Positions 44,708 through 56,970 of a DNA stretch of 64,000 nt are shown here, in pieces. Position 1 is the stretch's first letter. Every line of letters starts with the position of its first letter. A program made the translations under genes and the position numbers. The DNA is taken from contig NC_047068.1 of assembly GCF_902459465.1 (NCBI RefSeq), positions 6,510,001 through 6,574,000 of the forward strand, written 5' to 3'. This DNA is from Asterias rubens (Eukaryota > Echinodermata > Asteroidea > Forcipulatida > Asteriidae). The notes beneath the pieces were generated by a model. It made no database searches. It was not told where the DNA came from and saw nothing but the letters and a program-made list of their open reading frames with translations.

Positions 44708-47622
44708 ATGATGTCCCTGTCAGGATTTCGTCCAGTTTTTACTGGTTTATCGGTAAGGTTTGCTTCTCTTTCTCAAATGTAGGGTTTGATGAATTTATTT
44801 TTACTAACAATTTGTATAATTCAACAATACAAACAGCTACGGTCATGTACAAAAATGAAAAGCAGTTTTTGGGTCGAGTTGGCACCCTCGTCAAATCTGC
44901 CATGTCTAGCTGCAGTCGTCGGCAACTGAGAATCAACCGGTTTCATGCATCGCAGGTCGATTGTGCCGCGTCGACGTCACGTCAGTACCGACAAAATCGC
45001 CGTATACGAATTCCTCTTTCTCCCTTGATATAGTTAGGTCAAATTATTATCTTTTACTGTCCAGAAAGGTTCAATTTGAAGCGGTCCTACTAAAAGCCGA
45101 CAACTCGCCGACAACAAGTCCAGAGCGCCGACAACTCGCCGCCAACAAGTTTTAATTACCTCAAAAATGGCCAATAAACCATAGATGTATTAGAACTATA
45201 TGTGTTCTGTAATATAAACATAGTTAATGGAAAAACTTCACAAAAAGTGTGAATTTTTAACCAGAAAAAAACTTCACTTGCACGAAAAGCGGTCGGACGC
45301 CAATATTGTAACAAAATCGCCTTCCGTTTTCCAATCCAAGTTCCTTTTAAGTTTTGACCTTTTGGTGCACTTGCTTCTTTAAAACAGAAGAAGGAAGCAT
45401 TAGTTAGACTTTAGAGATCTGCGGTTGTGTTAGTACTGTGAATGCAGAAAATATTCAAAATAGGATTTTTTTTAACACAACACAAACTGTTAGAAAAAGT
45501 GTTACTGTTAAAGTGTACTGAGTGTTAGTGTTAGTGTTTCTGTAAGTTTCTGAACCAAATACTGATACTCTCAATCATAGTCATGATACAGAAAAGTTTA
45601 TTTACACGTGAGCACGTCGAGCATGTTCAACATACACCGTGGCGTCGAATGCCCCCTCTGCCTACTTCTAGAAACTATAAGGCTCCCCCAAAAAATAAAG
45701 CGTTGAACATATTGAGAAGTCAAATAACGTGCGATGCGGCAAAAAAACAACAGTGAGTACTGATCAGAAAGTTTAATTTTTTGAAGAGGTTTTTTAATTT
45801 AACTCATCAAAAAGGCCATACAAGCATCATGAATGTATATTGAGTGTGTGGGAAAAGTTTCGGGTGTGTAGTACAAAGGAAATTTTAGTTATTGATGGCG
45901 AACGGTCGTAAAACTTTCATATCAACGCCGATTTTAGAAACGTGTAGCGTGAAGGAGGTCAAAAATATAAGACCCCTATAAGGCTCATGGGGAGCCTTAT
46001 AGTTTCTAGAAGTACCCTCTGCCTTTCCATAGGGTATAGACCGATCCAGTAGGCTCCGCCCACAACGCACTGGGGCGGAGCCTACTGGATCGGTCTATTG
46101 CGGTTCTGAATCGCGATAAACCTTATTATTTACTATGCTACATAATTATTATAAAATTAATCAAACTTTTTATTTTTCCATTTAGCGCCGACTATTTACA
46201 GCCCAGGTTGCCCCGGCAACTCAATCAGCAGACAAGCCAGCGCTCCCTAAAGAACCTGTCCAGGTAAAATAATAAGTACTTCAGTTTTTCAGTACATAAT
46301 GATAATGTTTTTAATAATAAATAAATGACTACTGACTGGCCCACTTTAGTTTTGGGGCCTTTTGTGCTAAATACGTAGTTTTTTATTCGAATAGAAACAT
46401 TACATACGTACATGTCCACAGTGGCAAAAGAAGGCATCATTAATTTTAACCCTTTTTAAATTTCAGTCTTCCTTTCTGCTCCTTACTTTTGCTTCCCCAC
46501 CTTTTTCTTTTATTGTATTGTTTCTCATTTTAGCCATTGAGAAAGAATCGGCCAATTCTAAATCCAATTGAAATTCCATAATCAATAACCACTGTTTGTA
46601 AATGATTTGGCCAGGTGTGGATTTCACTAAGAGTTAAGACTAGTCTTATCTCCATTTAGGATGAGTTACTCGTTCATACTAACTTTGGACGAGCCTTAAG
46701 TTTTTAATATATTCTCCCATAAACTCTTTGTGAAATCGACCCCTGATACTTTTGAGGAGATAAATTGTATTTTGGGCGCATTGACTCAGTGGTGTACTGT
46801 TTGTAAATTATAGTAACATTTCTTCGTTGTGGTTCGTTACGTTTTACCTCTGTGGTCCCCCGTTCAAATCCCACGTCACATCTAAAACTGAACATATCTT
46901 CATCATCTCGCATTTGTAAACTAAACCTATTTTTTTAATTATTTAATTAATTATGAGTTCTGTTGTTGATGGTTACAGGTGTCCAAGTTAAGCAATGGAT
47001 TAACAGTTGCTTCAGTAGAGAACCACTCACCCATTTCTAGAATCGGTCTGCTCGTCAACGCTGGGTCACGCTATGAATCAACAGCAAACCAGGGCATCAG
47101 TCACTGCCTACGTAGCTATGCCCACCTGGTAAGTAACAAGATTGTCCCCACCTCTAGTTGGACATTCAGTACAAACATTATGTTGTGTATGTTCAGTGCC
47201 TGAATGTTTGTGACAATTCACAAGATTGCAGGGCTTGTGCTCAAAATGTGTACCAGACCAACATTTTGCAGCCAGCCGCACGTGCGCCGCAATCTTTATA
47301 GATGCAGTCACCTGTGATGCTGCTATTGTTCTATTGTCATGCATGTTTTGACTCCTAGGCCGCACTGTGCCGACCCCTCGGCCGGCTGCGGCAAGATTTT
47401 GCGGCCGACCACGGCGGGATGCAGGACGCCGCTTAATTTATTTTTGATGGCTTCCCTTAGCAAGACTAGAATCAAATTGGGGTGAACAATCACTTTGGGT
47501 TTGGGTACTTTGTGTAGGACACAAAACACAATGTCCACAGATTGACCTCAAACTCAAACTCACACAGTTTGAAGATAATGATGGTAGAAAGCTTCCCTTA
47601 AAATATTACTTGTCGAGGTGCT

Positions 47623-47658
<36 letters not shown>

Positions 47659-50600
47659 ATGAGTAAAGCAAGTCATAAAAATAATTTATTGACTGAGGAG
47701 ACAACAATTATATTTGTGGCATTGTTTTACTTATTTCTCTAAAACTACATCACCTCACCAAGTAGTTTTGTAAGGTAAGCTTTCTATTATTCTACCTATT
47801 CTTCAAACGGTGTAAATTTAATGTCAATCTGTGGACAATGTGTTTTGTGTTACAAAAAATACCCAAATCCTTTAACAGAGAAGATCTATAGATCTCATTT
47901 GCTGTTTGTATAAAGACCTTTTTGATACTCATTTATGAAGGCAACATTTCAATTGAAAAGCACACAGCCACCAAGCTTTTTTACTGGCCCAATACTAAAA
48001 TCACTGACATGGAGCAAACTGTAGATGTGTGTACTCTTTAGATGTGTGGACTGTTTTTCCTCACTCGGTATGTGTTGCCCTCTTTCAGACAACAAAAAAT
48101 GCAACAACATTTAACATCACAAGAGGGCTGGATGACCTTGGTGCTAGCTTGGAAGCCACTACGACCAGAGATCACATGATGTACTCTGTGCAATGTCTAC
48201 GGGGGCATCTGTAAGTAGTTCCCCTTCTCAGGGTTATCACTAGGGCCCCATTTTATTGAGCTGCTCAACAGCCGAGTCTAGAGGCAGGTCCCCAAATAGA
48301 ATTTTGTCACAGTTGATTCCAGAGGGTGTGAAAATCTTGGACACTATTGGTAATTACTCAAATTAATTGTTAGCACAAAACTATGAAAACGGTGGACGCG
48401 CATTCTTACGAGGTGTGTTCAGAGTTGTGCAAGGAAGGGGTCATCTGAGTAATGCCCCATTGTCTGGTTTTCTGTTTCTTTCAGAGATCAAGGTGCGGCA
48501 TTCCTGCAGAATGCAACCACTGGTCAGCAGTTCCGACCCTGGGAGCTCAAAGACAACAGACAGAGACTTTACTTTGATCTCGCTTCCATCAAAAACCAAC
48601 TGCAGATTGGTAAGTAGACTGTCGGGGGGGGGGGGGGGGGGAATGAGGGTTAGAGGGAGGGGGCATTCAGTTGGGTGGAAGAGCATGACCATTGCAACAT
48701 ATTGTTTACCGCCTTTGCGCACCACTGCAACAAGTTCTTAAAGCAGCATAATAATAATAATAATAATAACAAATTCTTATATAGCGCATTTCACAATAAC
48801 CGTATCAATGCTCTTTACATTAGTGCCCTGGTCATGGGGCCAATAACATCCCTGTAATGTTTCTCAGCTCCCTGGGGAGTATACAGCCCTGAGCTGCCTG
48901 TAAGGCGCTTGTGGCTTTTTCATACACAATATCAACCTCTACCCTCGCAGGTACCCATTTATACCCCTGGGTGAAGAGAAGCAATTATAGTAAAGTGTCT
49001 TGCTCAAGGACACAAGTGTCACGACAGGGATTCGAACCCACACTCCGGTGAATCAGCACCAGAACTTGAATTCGATGCTCTTAACCACTCGGCCATGACA
49101 CGCAGTAAAAAGCATCCAGTAAAAAGAGTCCAGCATTCTCCTGAAGAAGATCAGAGCATACTGATCAAAACATTGAGTGGTTAACCACCGGAACTTTTCA
49201 GAACCAACACTTCTCAAAAGAGATTTTTCCATTTGTTTTCTCTTTTTTAATTATGCAAGTCGCCAGACACATTATTCTCAAGGCCATAGTGTTTACCGCA
49301 AACTTCTGTTAGTTATCTTGTTTGTTCAAAGCGGTGGAAGGGTATAATTTGGTTATTGTTAAATGTATATTATTGCTTTTAGCGTTACCAGACAGGGGCA
49401 CACTACCTTTTGCTGTTAGCGTTACCAGACAGGGGCACACTACCTTTTGCTGTTAGCGTTACCAGACAGGGGCACACTACCTTTTGCTGTTAGCGTTACC
49501 AGACAGTCAATTTGTAAAAAAAAACATTTCATATTTTTATCTTTTCAGAGGTTTTAGAGAATCTGCACTCCGCTGCGTTCAGAGATACGTTAGGACGGTC
49601 CCTGTACGCTCCAGAGTACATGGTGGAAAAGATCAGCACGGAGATGTTGATGGATTGGGTAAACAACATGTACACTGCTGAGAATATGGCACTAGTCGGA
49701 GTCGGTAAGTAACTTGCAATCCTCAAAACGTTCTTAATGCCATACTTACTTTGAGCCTGTATATTTCTGTCCTTTTAACTAATAGTTGTTTTATTATTTG
49801 GCAATGGAAACTAAATTTCTGTAAATTTATGATGTTGTAATTCAATTGTAATACCTAATGCAGGCATGCGCTGTGTTCTTGATGTACTTGGGCTTTATGA
49901 TTGCCTTGTGTATGTACGTATGGGTTTAGGCCTGGGTTTATTTCAGATCTGATCTTGCCTATTTCAGATCTGATCTTGCCTTTTGTTTTTATGCCCCGCG
50001 GCGAAGCCGAAGGGGCATATAGTGTTTGACTCGTTTTTCTTCAAATTTTATTGTCTGGTGGGTCTTGAGTTTTATGATTTAATACTTGTATCTTTTCAGC
50101 TGGTTTGCTGATTTATTGGACTGTCTTAGCCCATTCTAGTGCCAACAAAATTAAAAGCACTATGAAATTATTTTGGTTTTCAATAAAGTCGTGTGTACAT
50201 GCATGAGGCTTGTGCAATGTCTTTATAAATCTTGAAATAACTGTGATTTACCATTTATTTCAACCCCTGGTAGTTGGATTAAAACTTTTGTTTGTTTTAT
50301 TAGGCGTCGGCCATGATGAACTGAAGGCATTTGGGGAGAACTTTGAGCTGAAGACAGGGCCAAGAAACGAGATGCCAGCAGCTAAGTATGCAGGTAGGCA
50401 TATGAAATTGTTTAGTTACCATGACAAGATGTTGGGCGTGGTGTGGAAAGCCAGATAGAAATGACAAGATGTTGGGCGTGGTGTGGAAAGCCAGATAGAA
50501 AGATGTATTATGTACCCGGCAAGAGGTTGTATGCATTGCTTGTGAACGAGTCCCATCAACAAAATAGATGATAAATGTGCATTTGACTACAAGAAACTTG

Positions 50601-53600
50601 ACGACAAGATACTTGACCATCAGAGTTCACGTTGTGATATTTGATCTCCAGATCTGTCTCTCTGGTTCCAATGGCGTCAACATTTTTAAGAATCTGTTAT
50701 GAAATGGTGAAGTTAACAGCATAAAAAGATAGTGACGGAAGTAAGAAAACCCAGATGAGAAACACTTTAAACACGTCTGAACTGAGATTGTTTGTTTATT
50801 TGGGTGTCATTTTGTTTTTTAATGATCTATTCACAAATACACCACTGTCTGTACAGGTGGCGAGATTCGCAAACAGCAGAACTCCGGGTTTGCCTATGCA
50901 GCAGTCGGCGTACAAGGCGCCAAACTAAACAGCAAGGAGCTACTGTCACTGGGTGTCTTGCAACATCTGATGGGTACCGGGCCGTACATCAAGTGGGGCA
51001 GTCAGATAGCTTCCTCCAAGCTAACCCAGGCTGCTGCAGCAGCAACGACGGTGCCATTCTCAGTAAGTTTTGCATTTTGTAATTCATGTTATTTGCAAGT
51101 GAGTAGGTATGCACGTTCAAACCGGGGACCTATACAAAAGAGGACAATAGGGTCCACGGTTCGGGAAAGGTCCACAGTTGGAAAACGTGTACAAAACCAT
51201 TGGGAGCTGTTGCAAAAGAGTATAAACAAAATAGGGAAAACAGGAGGTCCGTGGTTGCAGGCGTAGAGTTGACCAACCCATGAAATTTTTCGACTGCCTG
51301 GGTTGTGTATGGTGATGCATCTGCGCACTGAGCTGACTGTGTATTGTTTAGATGCATTCATTTACTTTCTTGATAGCAAATTGCAGAGTATTGCTGTCAC
51401 AAATTTGTTGCCTGCGTGTTTAAAGGGAAGGTACACGTTTGGTAATTGTCAAAGACCAGTCTTCTCACTTGGTGTATCCCAACATAAGCATAAAATAACA
51501 AGCCTTAGAAAATTTGAGCTAAATTGGTCATCGAAGTTGCGAGAAAATGATGAGAGAAAAAAAAACACCCTCGTTGGCTGAATTTGTGTGCTTTCAGATA
51601 GGAATAAAAGACTTCTGGTTCAGTCAGAAATTACCTCCTTCTTAAAACCTATGCTACTTCAGAGGGAGCCATTTCTCACAATGTTTGATACTATCAACAG
51701 CTCTCCAATGCTCGTTACCAAGTCAGTTTATAAGTTCATTTTTGTTTTGAGTAATTACCAAACGTGCACCTTCCCTTTATATGTTTATATATTTTAATGA
51801 ACAACTATTTGATATTTATTTGTTTTTATGAAATATATGTAATATTTTTAATGAATGTTTTTGTGATCGGTCAAATATCATCTCTTTTGTCTTCTCGGTG
51901 TTCAGCTTTAGAAATGTTGTGCTACTATAATTAATTGTTGTACAACATGTAGTTTAGCCTTCGATAAAGACTCTTCTTTTGGCAAAACGCCAGGCCCTTT
52001 TTAGTTTTTCTGCTTGCATTATACAATATGTGAACGATTCCTGATTTTGTTTCTCCCTAGGCAAGTTGTTTCAATATGTCATACAGCGACTCTGGATTGT
52101 TTGGCATGTTCGCCATTACCCATGCTGATCAGATGGGCGCGGTAAGTAAACCTTAGCACAGACATTGTTCAGATCTGCCTTAACATTAACAATCTGGACC
52201 CGGGCCCAATTTAATAAAGCTCTTAAAGTAGAAAATATTGCTTTAAAAATGTCAATGTTTAGCCAAAATTTAGTGGGGCGGTAGTGCTTTCTGGTCTACC
52301 AGCCAGGCTTCGGACTGATGATACCCAAGCCTACATCGGTATGGACTGTAAAAGGTGTAAGGTCCCTGTCTCAGCCCTAGGAGTAGGTGGCAACAGCCTC
52401 TGGAATAAAATAATTGTAGCCAACACCTTGAAGTGGCCTTTCGGCGTTGTGTGTCTGGCGGCTTGCATAAAAAAAAGATGTTAAAAATATTAACAAAAAT
52501 TGTTATACCATAGGACATTTTGGTTGGGGAGCAGTTTGCAACATACAATTGTATTTCCTATGTTCTATTTTTCTCTTTATATTTTATATCACCTGACTGA
52601 AATTATTTTAAAATTTACCCAGTCAGTTTCCCTTGCATTTTATCTATGTATGTGATAACTTTTGTGAAATACATGTATGTCTCATCAATTTCCACAAACC
52701 ATTATAATCTGTTTCTCATACATATCTTTGACAAATGTGCAGGTATTTAAATTTGTTAACAATTAAAATCAACTAACAGTAAAACAACTTCGTTTTGAAT
52801 ATAACCATAAGTTTATAAACTGTTATTTGCTTTAGTATTACAATGTATATTTTGATTTTAAGACAATTTAACACTAGTAAAGTAGGTGTTTTATTATCAA
52901 TATTGCATAAATTGTTCTGTAATAAGGTTAATAAAATGGAGCATGTAGTTCCATCTTTAAAGCCATTGGACCCTTTCGGTTCAGAAAAAAAAAAAAAGTT
53001 CACAGATTTACAAATAACTTGCAGGGTTTACAGAAGGCAATGGTGAAAGACTTCTCTTGAAATATTATTCCATGAAATGCTTTACTTTTTGAGAAAACAG
53101 CAAAACAATATAAATTCTCGTTAACGAGAATTACGGATTTATTTTAAACACATGTCATGACACGGCGAAACGCGCGGAAACAAGGGTGGGTTTTTCCGTT
53201 GTTTTCTCCCGACTCCGATGACCGATTGAGCCTAAATTTTCACAGGTTTGTTATTTGATATAGAAGTTGTGGTACACAAAGTGTGGGCCTTGGACAACAC
53301 TGTTTACCGAAAGGGTCCAATAGCTTTAAAGGCACTTTTAAAGACAGGTTTCTTGAAAGGTTTGAATTATGAGATTGAGGTATAAAGCACCTTATAGGCT
53401 TACAAAGCACTATATCATAAATCTATTAAATTTCTCTCAAGCACTATAATTAATAAAAGAAAATATATACAGACCAAATTGAAAGACGCCATTTCATTTG
53501 ATCACCTATAGATGCTGAAGTCCATGATGAAACAGTTTGGAGCTGTCACCAAGGGAAACATGGATGCTGCGGATATCACCAGAGCCAAGTAAGTCAAACT

Positions 53601-54916
53601 AGCACTTGCAAACCTGAGAATGTCTTACAGAAACAAATCTGCTGTGTTTTGGTTGGGATTCACTCATTTTAGAAGTAACCATGGGCCAGTGCCACAAAAA
53701 GTTAATATTAATCTCAACTGTATATCAATTTAACATTATTGCTAAGTGTGATGTCACTACATTTGTACATTCAAGGCAGTATTTAAATAACTCATCTGAT
53801 GATGAATCTTAGTGCTTTGTGATGCTGAGCTATACTTAATAGTGACTAGAGTGCTAACTCTTAAAGGCAGTGGACACTATTGGTAATTACTCAAAATAAT
53901 TCTAAGCATAAAACCTTAATTGGTTGGGGAGAGGTTGGTAGTATAAACCATTGTGAGAAATGGCTCCCTCTGAAGTGGAGTAGTTTGGGAGAAAGAAGTA
54001 ATTTTCCCCGAATTTGATTTTGAGACCTCAGATTTAGAATTTGAGGTCTCGAAATCAAGCATCTAAAAGCACATAACTACGTGTGACAGGGTGTTGTTCT
54101 TTCATTATTATCTCGCAACTTTTGATATACAGCAAATGAGAAGACTGCTCTTGGACAATTACCAATAGTGTCCGGTGTCTTTAATACCACATGCAGCCCG
54201 CTAGCTGCAGATATGTTTGACGCATGTTGGTGACTGAGAAACAAGTTTACTTTGGTCAGATTTGGGTTTGTCTGTTTGTGTTGGTACGCACATTCAGTGC
54301 TTGAAGTTTGCACTGGACTGAAGGACAGAAGCCAGTGATTTTAGCATCGGTCCAGTAAACTCACAAACAGACAATTGCAAGGGGGCAGCAGGCCTGATAC
54401 TTCATGGAGGCAACGGAGGCGATTGCCTCCATGCCTCTGGTCATTGCCAAGGTGCACTTGAAATGCTCCAGTAGAAATTTTACAATTTCCATAAGGTGCC
54501 CTTTACCGAGGAGAAAATGCCTTTGGGCCCTTTCCCTTTCAAGATAAAGCATACAGGCCTGCATGAGGTCTTGTATTTTTTTTTAATTATCATATAATAA
54601 TACCTCACTGTGTAATATTTAACCAAAGTGGAACGCTACGAGCTGAATGTTAAAATTATTCTACTGCATTTTTTACTCTCTTCAGGAACCAGCTGAAGGC
54701 GGCTATCTTGATGAATCTTGAGAACCAATCCACACTCCTTGAAGACATCGGAGTTCAGTCTCTCATGAACGGATCCTACGTCTCATCAGCTGACTTGGTG
54801 AATGACATTGATGCCATCACAGGAGATGATGCAGTCAAGGTTAGTCAGAGTTACCGATTCAACCAGTTCACTTTGGGATTAAAAATAATTTCTCCTTTCT
54901 CCTTTTTTTCCTTTCT

Positions 54917-54951
<35 letters not shown>

Positions 54952-55748
54952 ACACTTTTATAGCGCCAGTATCCGCCGTAAGCGACGCTCATGGCGCTGC
55001 TCTACAAAAAAACAACCAACAAGCAATGAAAGTAGCAAAACATAATAAGACAAATAAACTTAACAAAATGCTTTTCTATGAAGATGAGTTGTTAAACTGT
55101 TCTTGAATATGTTGAGTAATTTGGAGAGTTTCACAGTTTCAGATAGGGAGTTCCAAAGCTTCGGTGCTGCACTCTGAAACCTTATCGCCCCCCTTCGATG
55201 ATTTGTTGTTTTTCCCCGGAGGAGTTTGTGTTTTGTAGATCGTAAGCCACAACGTATTAGGAGTACTATCAGTCAACAAGCAATTTGTTTTCCCCAGCCG
55301 TTATTAAATTCTTTTTATCTACGAAATTTTGTTATTGTGTAATTGGTTGTATCTTTTTGTCTTTGCTTTTATTCTGCATATTACATATATTTTACTTTTT
55401 ATGTAACATTTAATTCTTCAGTAGTTTTATTTAGTGCATATTTTTATTGTATTATTACATGTATTATTCTTAAAAGTAACAGGTATTTGACAAAGGCATT
55501 AGGCACAAATCCATTTAAAAACTGAATCTGGGATTCATTGTATTAGGTGTATGCAGTGAGAATTTACAGTTACAAAGTCTGATGATTTTCAATGACAGCT
55601 GCAGTTTGATGAAAAAGAAATAATTTCCTTATTTTACAATTTGTTTAATCCCCAGATTGCAAAGAAGATATTCAACGGCAAGATGTCGATGGCGGCCAGT
55701 GGAGACCTTGGAAATACCCCCTATCTGGATCAGCTTTTGTCAGCATAA
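44708..55748 (+). CDS. UQCRC2: Cytochrome b-c1 complex subunit 2 (core protein 2)
   Basis: Twelve exons: 44708-44752, 46186-46263, 46979-47128, 48089-48210, 48485-48609, 49549-49704, 50304-50393, 50857-51062, 52061-52141, 53512-53588, 54686-54839 and 55656-55748. They join in phase to 458 residues, against about 453 in mammals. Exon 1 and the start of exon 2 form a mitochondrial presequence (MMSLSGFRPVFTGLSRRLFT; two adjacent ATGs). The M16-peptidase-like fold is evident from VSKLSNGLTVASVENHSPIS, GLLVNAGSRYE and GISHCLRSYAHLTTKNATTF. The zinc motif HxxEH is replaced by HCLRS, as expected for this non-catalytic subunit. Later blocks: ENLHSAAFRDTLGRSLY, GGEIRKQQNSGFAYAAVG, FNMSYSDSGLFGMF and the end MAASGDLGNTPYLDQLLSA. 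The protein is a matrix-side structural core of respiratory complex III. Introns 5, 8, 9 and 11 carry repeats; a G18 run follows the exon 5 donor by about 14 bp. Confidence 0.95.
45656..46018. mobile_element. Possible TIR element in UQCRC2 intron 1
   Basis: CTTCTAGAAACTATAAGGCT at left and its complement (AGCCTTATAGTTTCTAGAAG) at right, about 360 bp apart. The interior is AT-rich and unclassified. Confidence 0.5.
46037..46097. repeat. Perfect 25-bp hairpin in UQCRC2 intron 1
   Basis: Arms TAGACCGATCCAGTAGGCTC(CGCCC) at 46037-46061 and 46073-46097 are exact reverse complements around an 11-nt loop. Ends 88 bp before exon 2. Confidence 0.8.
47624..47654 (+). repeat. T31 homopolymer
   Basis: Thirty-one T bases in UQCRC2 intron 3, probably the tail of an antisense retroposed sequence or slippage. 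Confidence 0.85.
48741..49104 (-). mobile_element. SINE family B, full copy, in UQCRC2 intron 5
   Basis: On the minus strand: GTGTCATGGCCGAGTGGTTA (box A), box B GGGTTCGAATCCC, CTTGAGCAAGACACTTTACT, GGGTATAAATGGGTACC, and a (TTA)n tail at 48750-48770. Same family as 38037-38340. Confidence 0.75.
49135..49185 (+). mobile_element. Retroelement 3' tail fragment
   Basis: CCTGAAGAAGATCAGAGCAT followed by ACTGATCAAAACATTGAGTG resembles the extreme 3' ORF end of Penelope-like or LINE elements. Short and tentative. Confidence 0.3.
49381..49506 (+). repeat. 37-bp tandem repeat, 3.4 copies
   Basis: Unit AGCGTTACCAGACAGGGGCA continuing CACTACCTTTTGCTGTT, starting at 49381, 49418, 49455 and 49492 (partial). 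It ends 42 bp before the UQCRC2 exon 6 acceptor. Confidence 0.9.
51110..51330 (-). repeat. Dispersed repeat in UQCRC2 intron 8
   Basis: TTCAAACCGGGGACCTATAC and AATAGGGTCCACGGTTC match, inverted, the sequence at about 20690-20750. Family unknown. Confidence 0.5.
51420..51780. mobile_element. MITE, family 1, variant, in UQCRC2 intron 8
   Basis: TTAAAGGGAAGGTACACG and its complement CGTGCACCTTCCCTTTA, about 360 bp, same variant ends as 41273. Confidence 0.75.
52254..52483. repeat. Unclassified dispersed repeat in UQCRC2 intron 9
   Basis: GC-richer than its surroundings (GGGGCGGTAGTGCTTTCTGG to GTGTGTCTGGCGGCTTGCA). Looks like a retroposon piece rather than coding sequence; I do not recognise the family. 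Confidence 0.35.
52957..53329. mobile_element. MITE, family 1-like, distinct ends, in UQCRC2 intron 9
   Basis: TTAA at both ends; AGCCATTGGACCCTTTCGGT at left and its complement ACCGAAAGGGTCCAATAGCT at right, 365-bp body. The interior GACCGATTGAGCCTAAATTT is shared with family 1. Confidence 0.75.
53863..54184. mobile_element. MITE, family 1, in UQCRC2 intron 10
   Basis: TTAAAGGCAGTGGACACTAT at left and AATAGTGTCCGGTGTCTTTAA at right are complementary. Internal GAGACCTCAGATTTAGAATT palindrome. Confidence 0.75.
54930..55250 (+). repeat. (AAT)n plus dispersed repeat in UQCRC2 intron 11
   Basis: Starts with about eight AAT units, then TATAGCGCCAGTATCCGCC, GACGCTCATGGCGCTGCTCT, and GGGAGTTCCAAAGCTTCGGT. 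The text resembles a widespread retroposon tail that is probably antisense here. Confidence 0.5.
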
Positions 55749-55974
55749 AACTCCACCCCCTTTTAGGAATCCAATTTAATAAATCCAACCACATGTGCTC
55801 ATGAAAGAAAAAAACAGATTGGGCTATTGGCTTGATTGGGACAATGAGGGCGCTGTTCATATTTATTTTTCTCACTGGTGGGTGGGGTTTGTTTTGATGG
55901 TTGTTGTAATTTGCCCTTGTTTGCCCTGGACATTTTCAGCTACAGATGGGTCAAAGATAAGGGGCAAGGTTCAA

Positions 55975-56030
55975 GGGTCAAAGTTCAAGGGTCAAAGTTC
56001 AAGGGTCAAAGTTCAAGGGTCAAAGTTCAA
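55975..56030 (+). repeat. 14-bp tandem repeat of DR1-like sites in UQCRC2 3'UTR
   Basis: Four exact copies of GGGTCAAAGTTCAA, with a partial copy before. Each copy reads GGGTCA-A-AGTTCA, a direct repeat with one-base spacing. Confidence 0.85.
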
Positions 56031-56643
56031 GTGTCGGTGTATATGTACTGAACTTTCAATGCAAAGCACATTACTTTGTAATTTGGAGAGACTTGAATGA
56101 AACTAGGATTTTTAAGGGTGCTGATGTTTGTGCTTGGTGACCCTAAGATGAAATGAATATGTTATTTCAGGAACTGGTACTTCATATTTTTGATTCATAT
56201 TATTCAGGGGTTCCCACCCCTTTTCCTTACAGTGCCAGTTAATTTCAAGTACACAATATTTCAAAGATTTCTTATTAAAATAATATAAGACTTGGTTTAA
56301 AAAAAATAATCTCCATGCTACTTATTATTTTTCATTTTGAATATTTCTGGACAGATCTGGGCAAGAATCGCAAGAGTTCTTTGGAATTTTATTCTTGGCA
56401 TTTTATTCTTGGCTTTAGCTCAATGTATAAAAATATAAAAGGTTGGCACAGATGACAATTTTTATGTTAATAATTTTATGTTAGTTAAATAACAAGAGTC
56501 TACCAATCCTCGTTTTGAATCAATTTGATTGAACACTGGCACTTCAAATATTTAAGTTTGAAATGGTCCTCATCATTTTATTTGATATGATATGGAATAA
56601 CTGAGTTATTGTTTTGAGTTGACTTATATATGGATAGATGTCA

Positions 56644-56649
56644 AATAAA
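56644..56649 (+). terminator. UQCRC2 poly(A) signal (AATAAA)
   Basis: AATAAA about 900 nt beyond the stop, followed at once by a GT-rich stretch (GTGTGTTT). An earlier AATAAA at 55778 is too close to the stop to prefer, but alternative use is possible. Confidence 0.5.
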
Positions 56650-56827
56650 AGTGTGTTTATTTGAAGAAACAAAAACTTGTTGTCTTTGTTCATCACTTGT
56701 TTTTCTTGGGTGATGTAAACAATTTACTTTGTTTAGCTAGGGAGATGGTTTAAACGTTTGTATTGCTTTTCCCACCCTTAACAGATGCATTGGGGATAAA
56801 GAATGGGGATAAAGAATATTATTTGCA

Positions 56828-56970
56828 ATCTCGTGGTCTAGTTGCACTGCTCTAGAATTACAAAGGTCATGGGTTTGAATCCCACCCGAGTTATATGCTT
56901 GTGATTTTTTTTCACAGATCTCGGGAAAGAACTGAGTTTACAGTGCGAACACATTTTCTCATGCTCCACC
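56828..56970 (+). mobile_element. SINE family A, downstream of UQCRC2
   Basis: GGTCTAGTTGCACTGCTCTA, box B GGGTTTGAATCCCACC, GTGATTTTTTTTCACAG hairpin, then ACTGAGTTTACAGTGCGAAC. Confidence 0.7.

Noticed and set aside
44566-45033. 155-codon plus-strand frame overlapping UQCRC2 exon 1
   Set aside because: A different frame from the UQCRC2 presequence, reading through the exon 1 donor into intron; the spliced model explains the region.
50300-50620. 106-codon minus-strand frame
   Set aside because: Antisense of UQCRC2 exon 7 and a short local duplication (ATGTTGGGCGTGGTGTGG twice).
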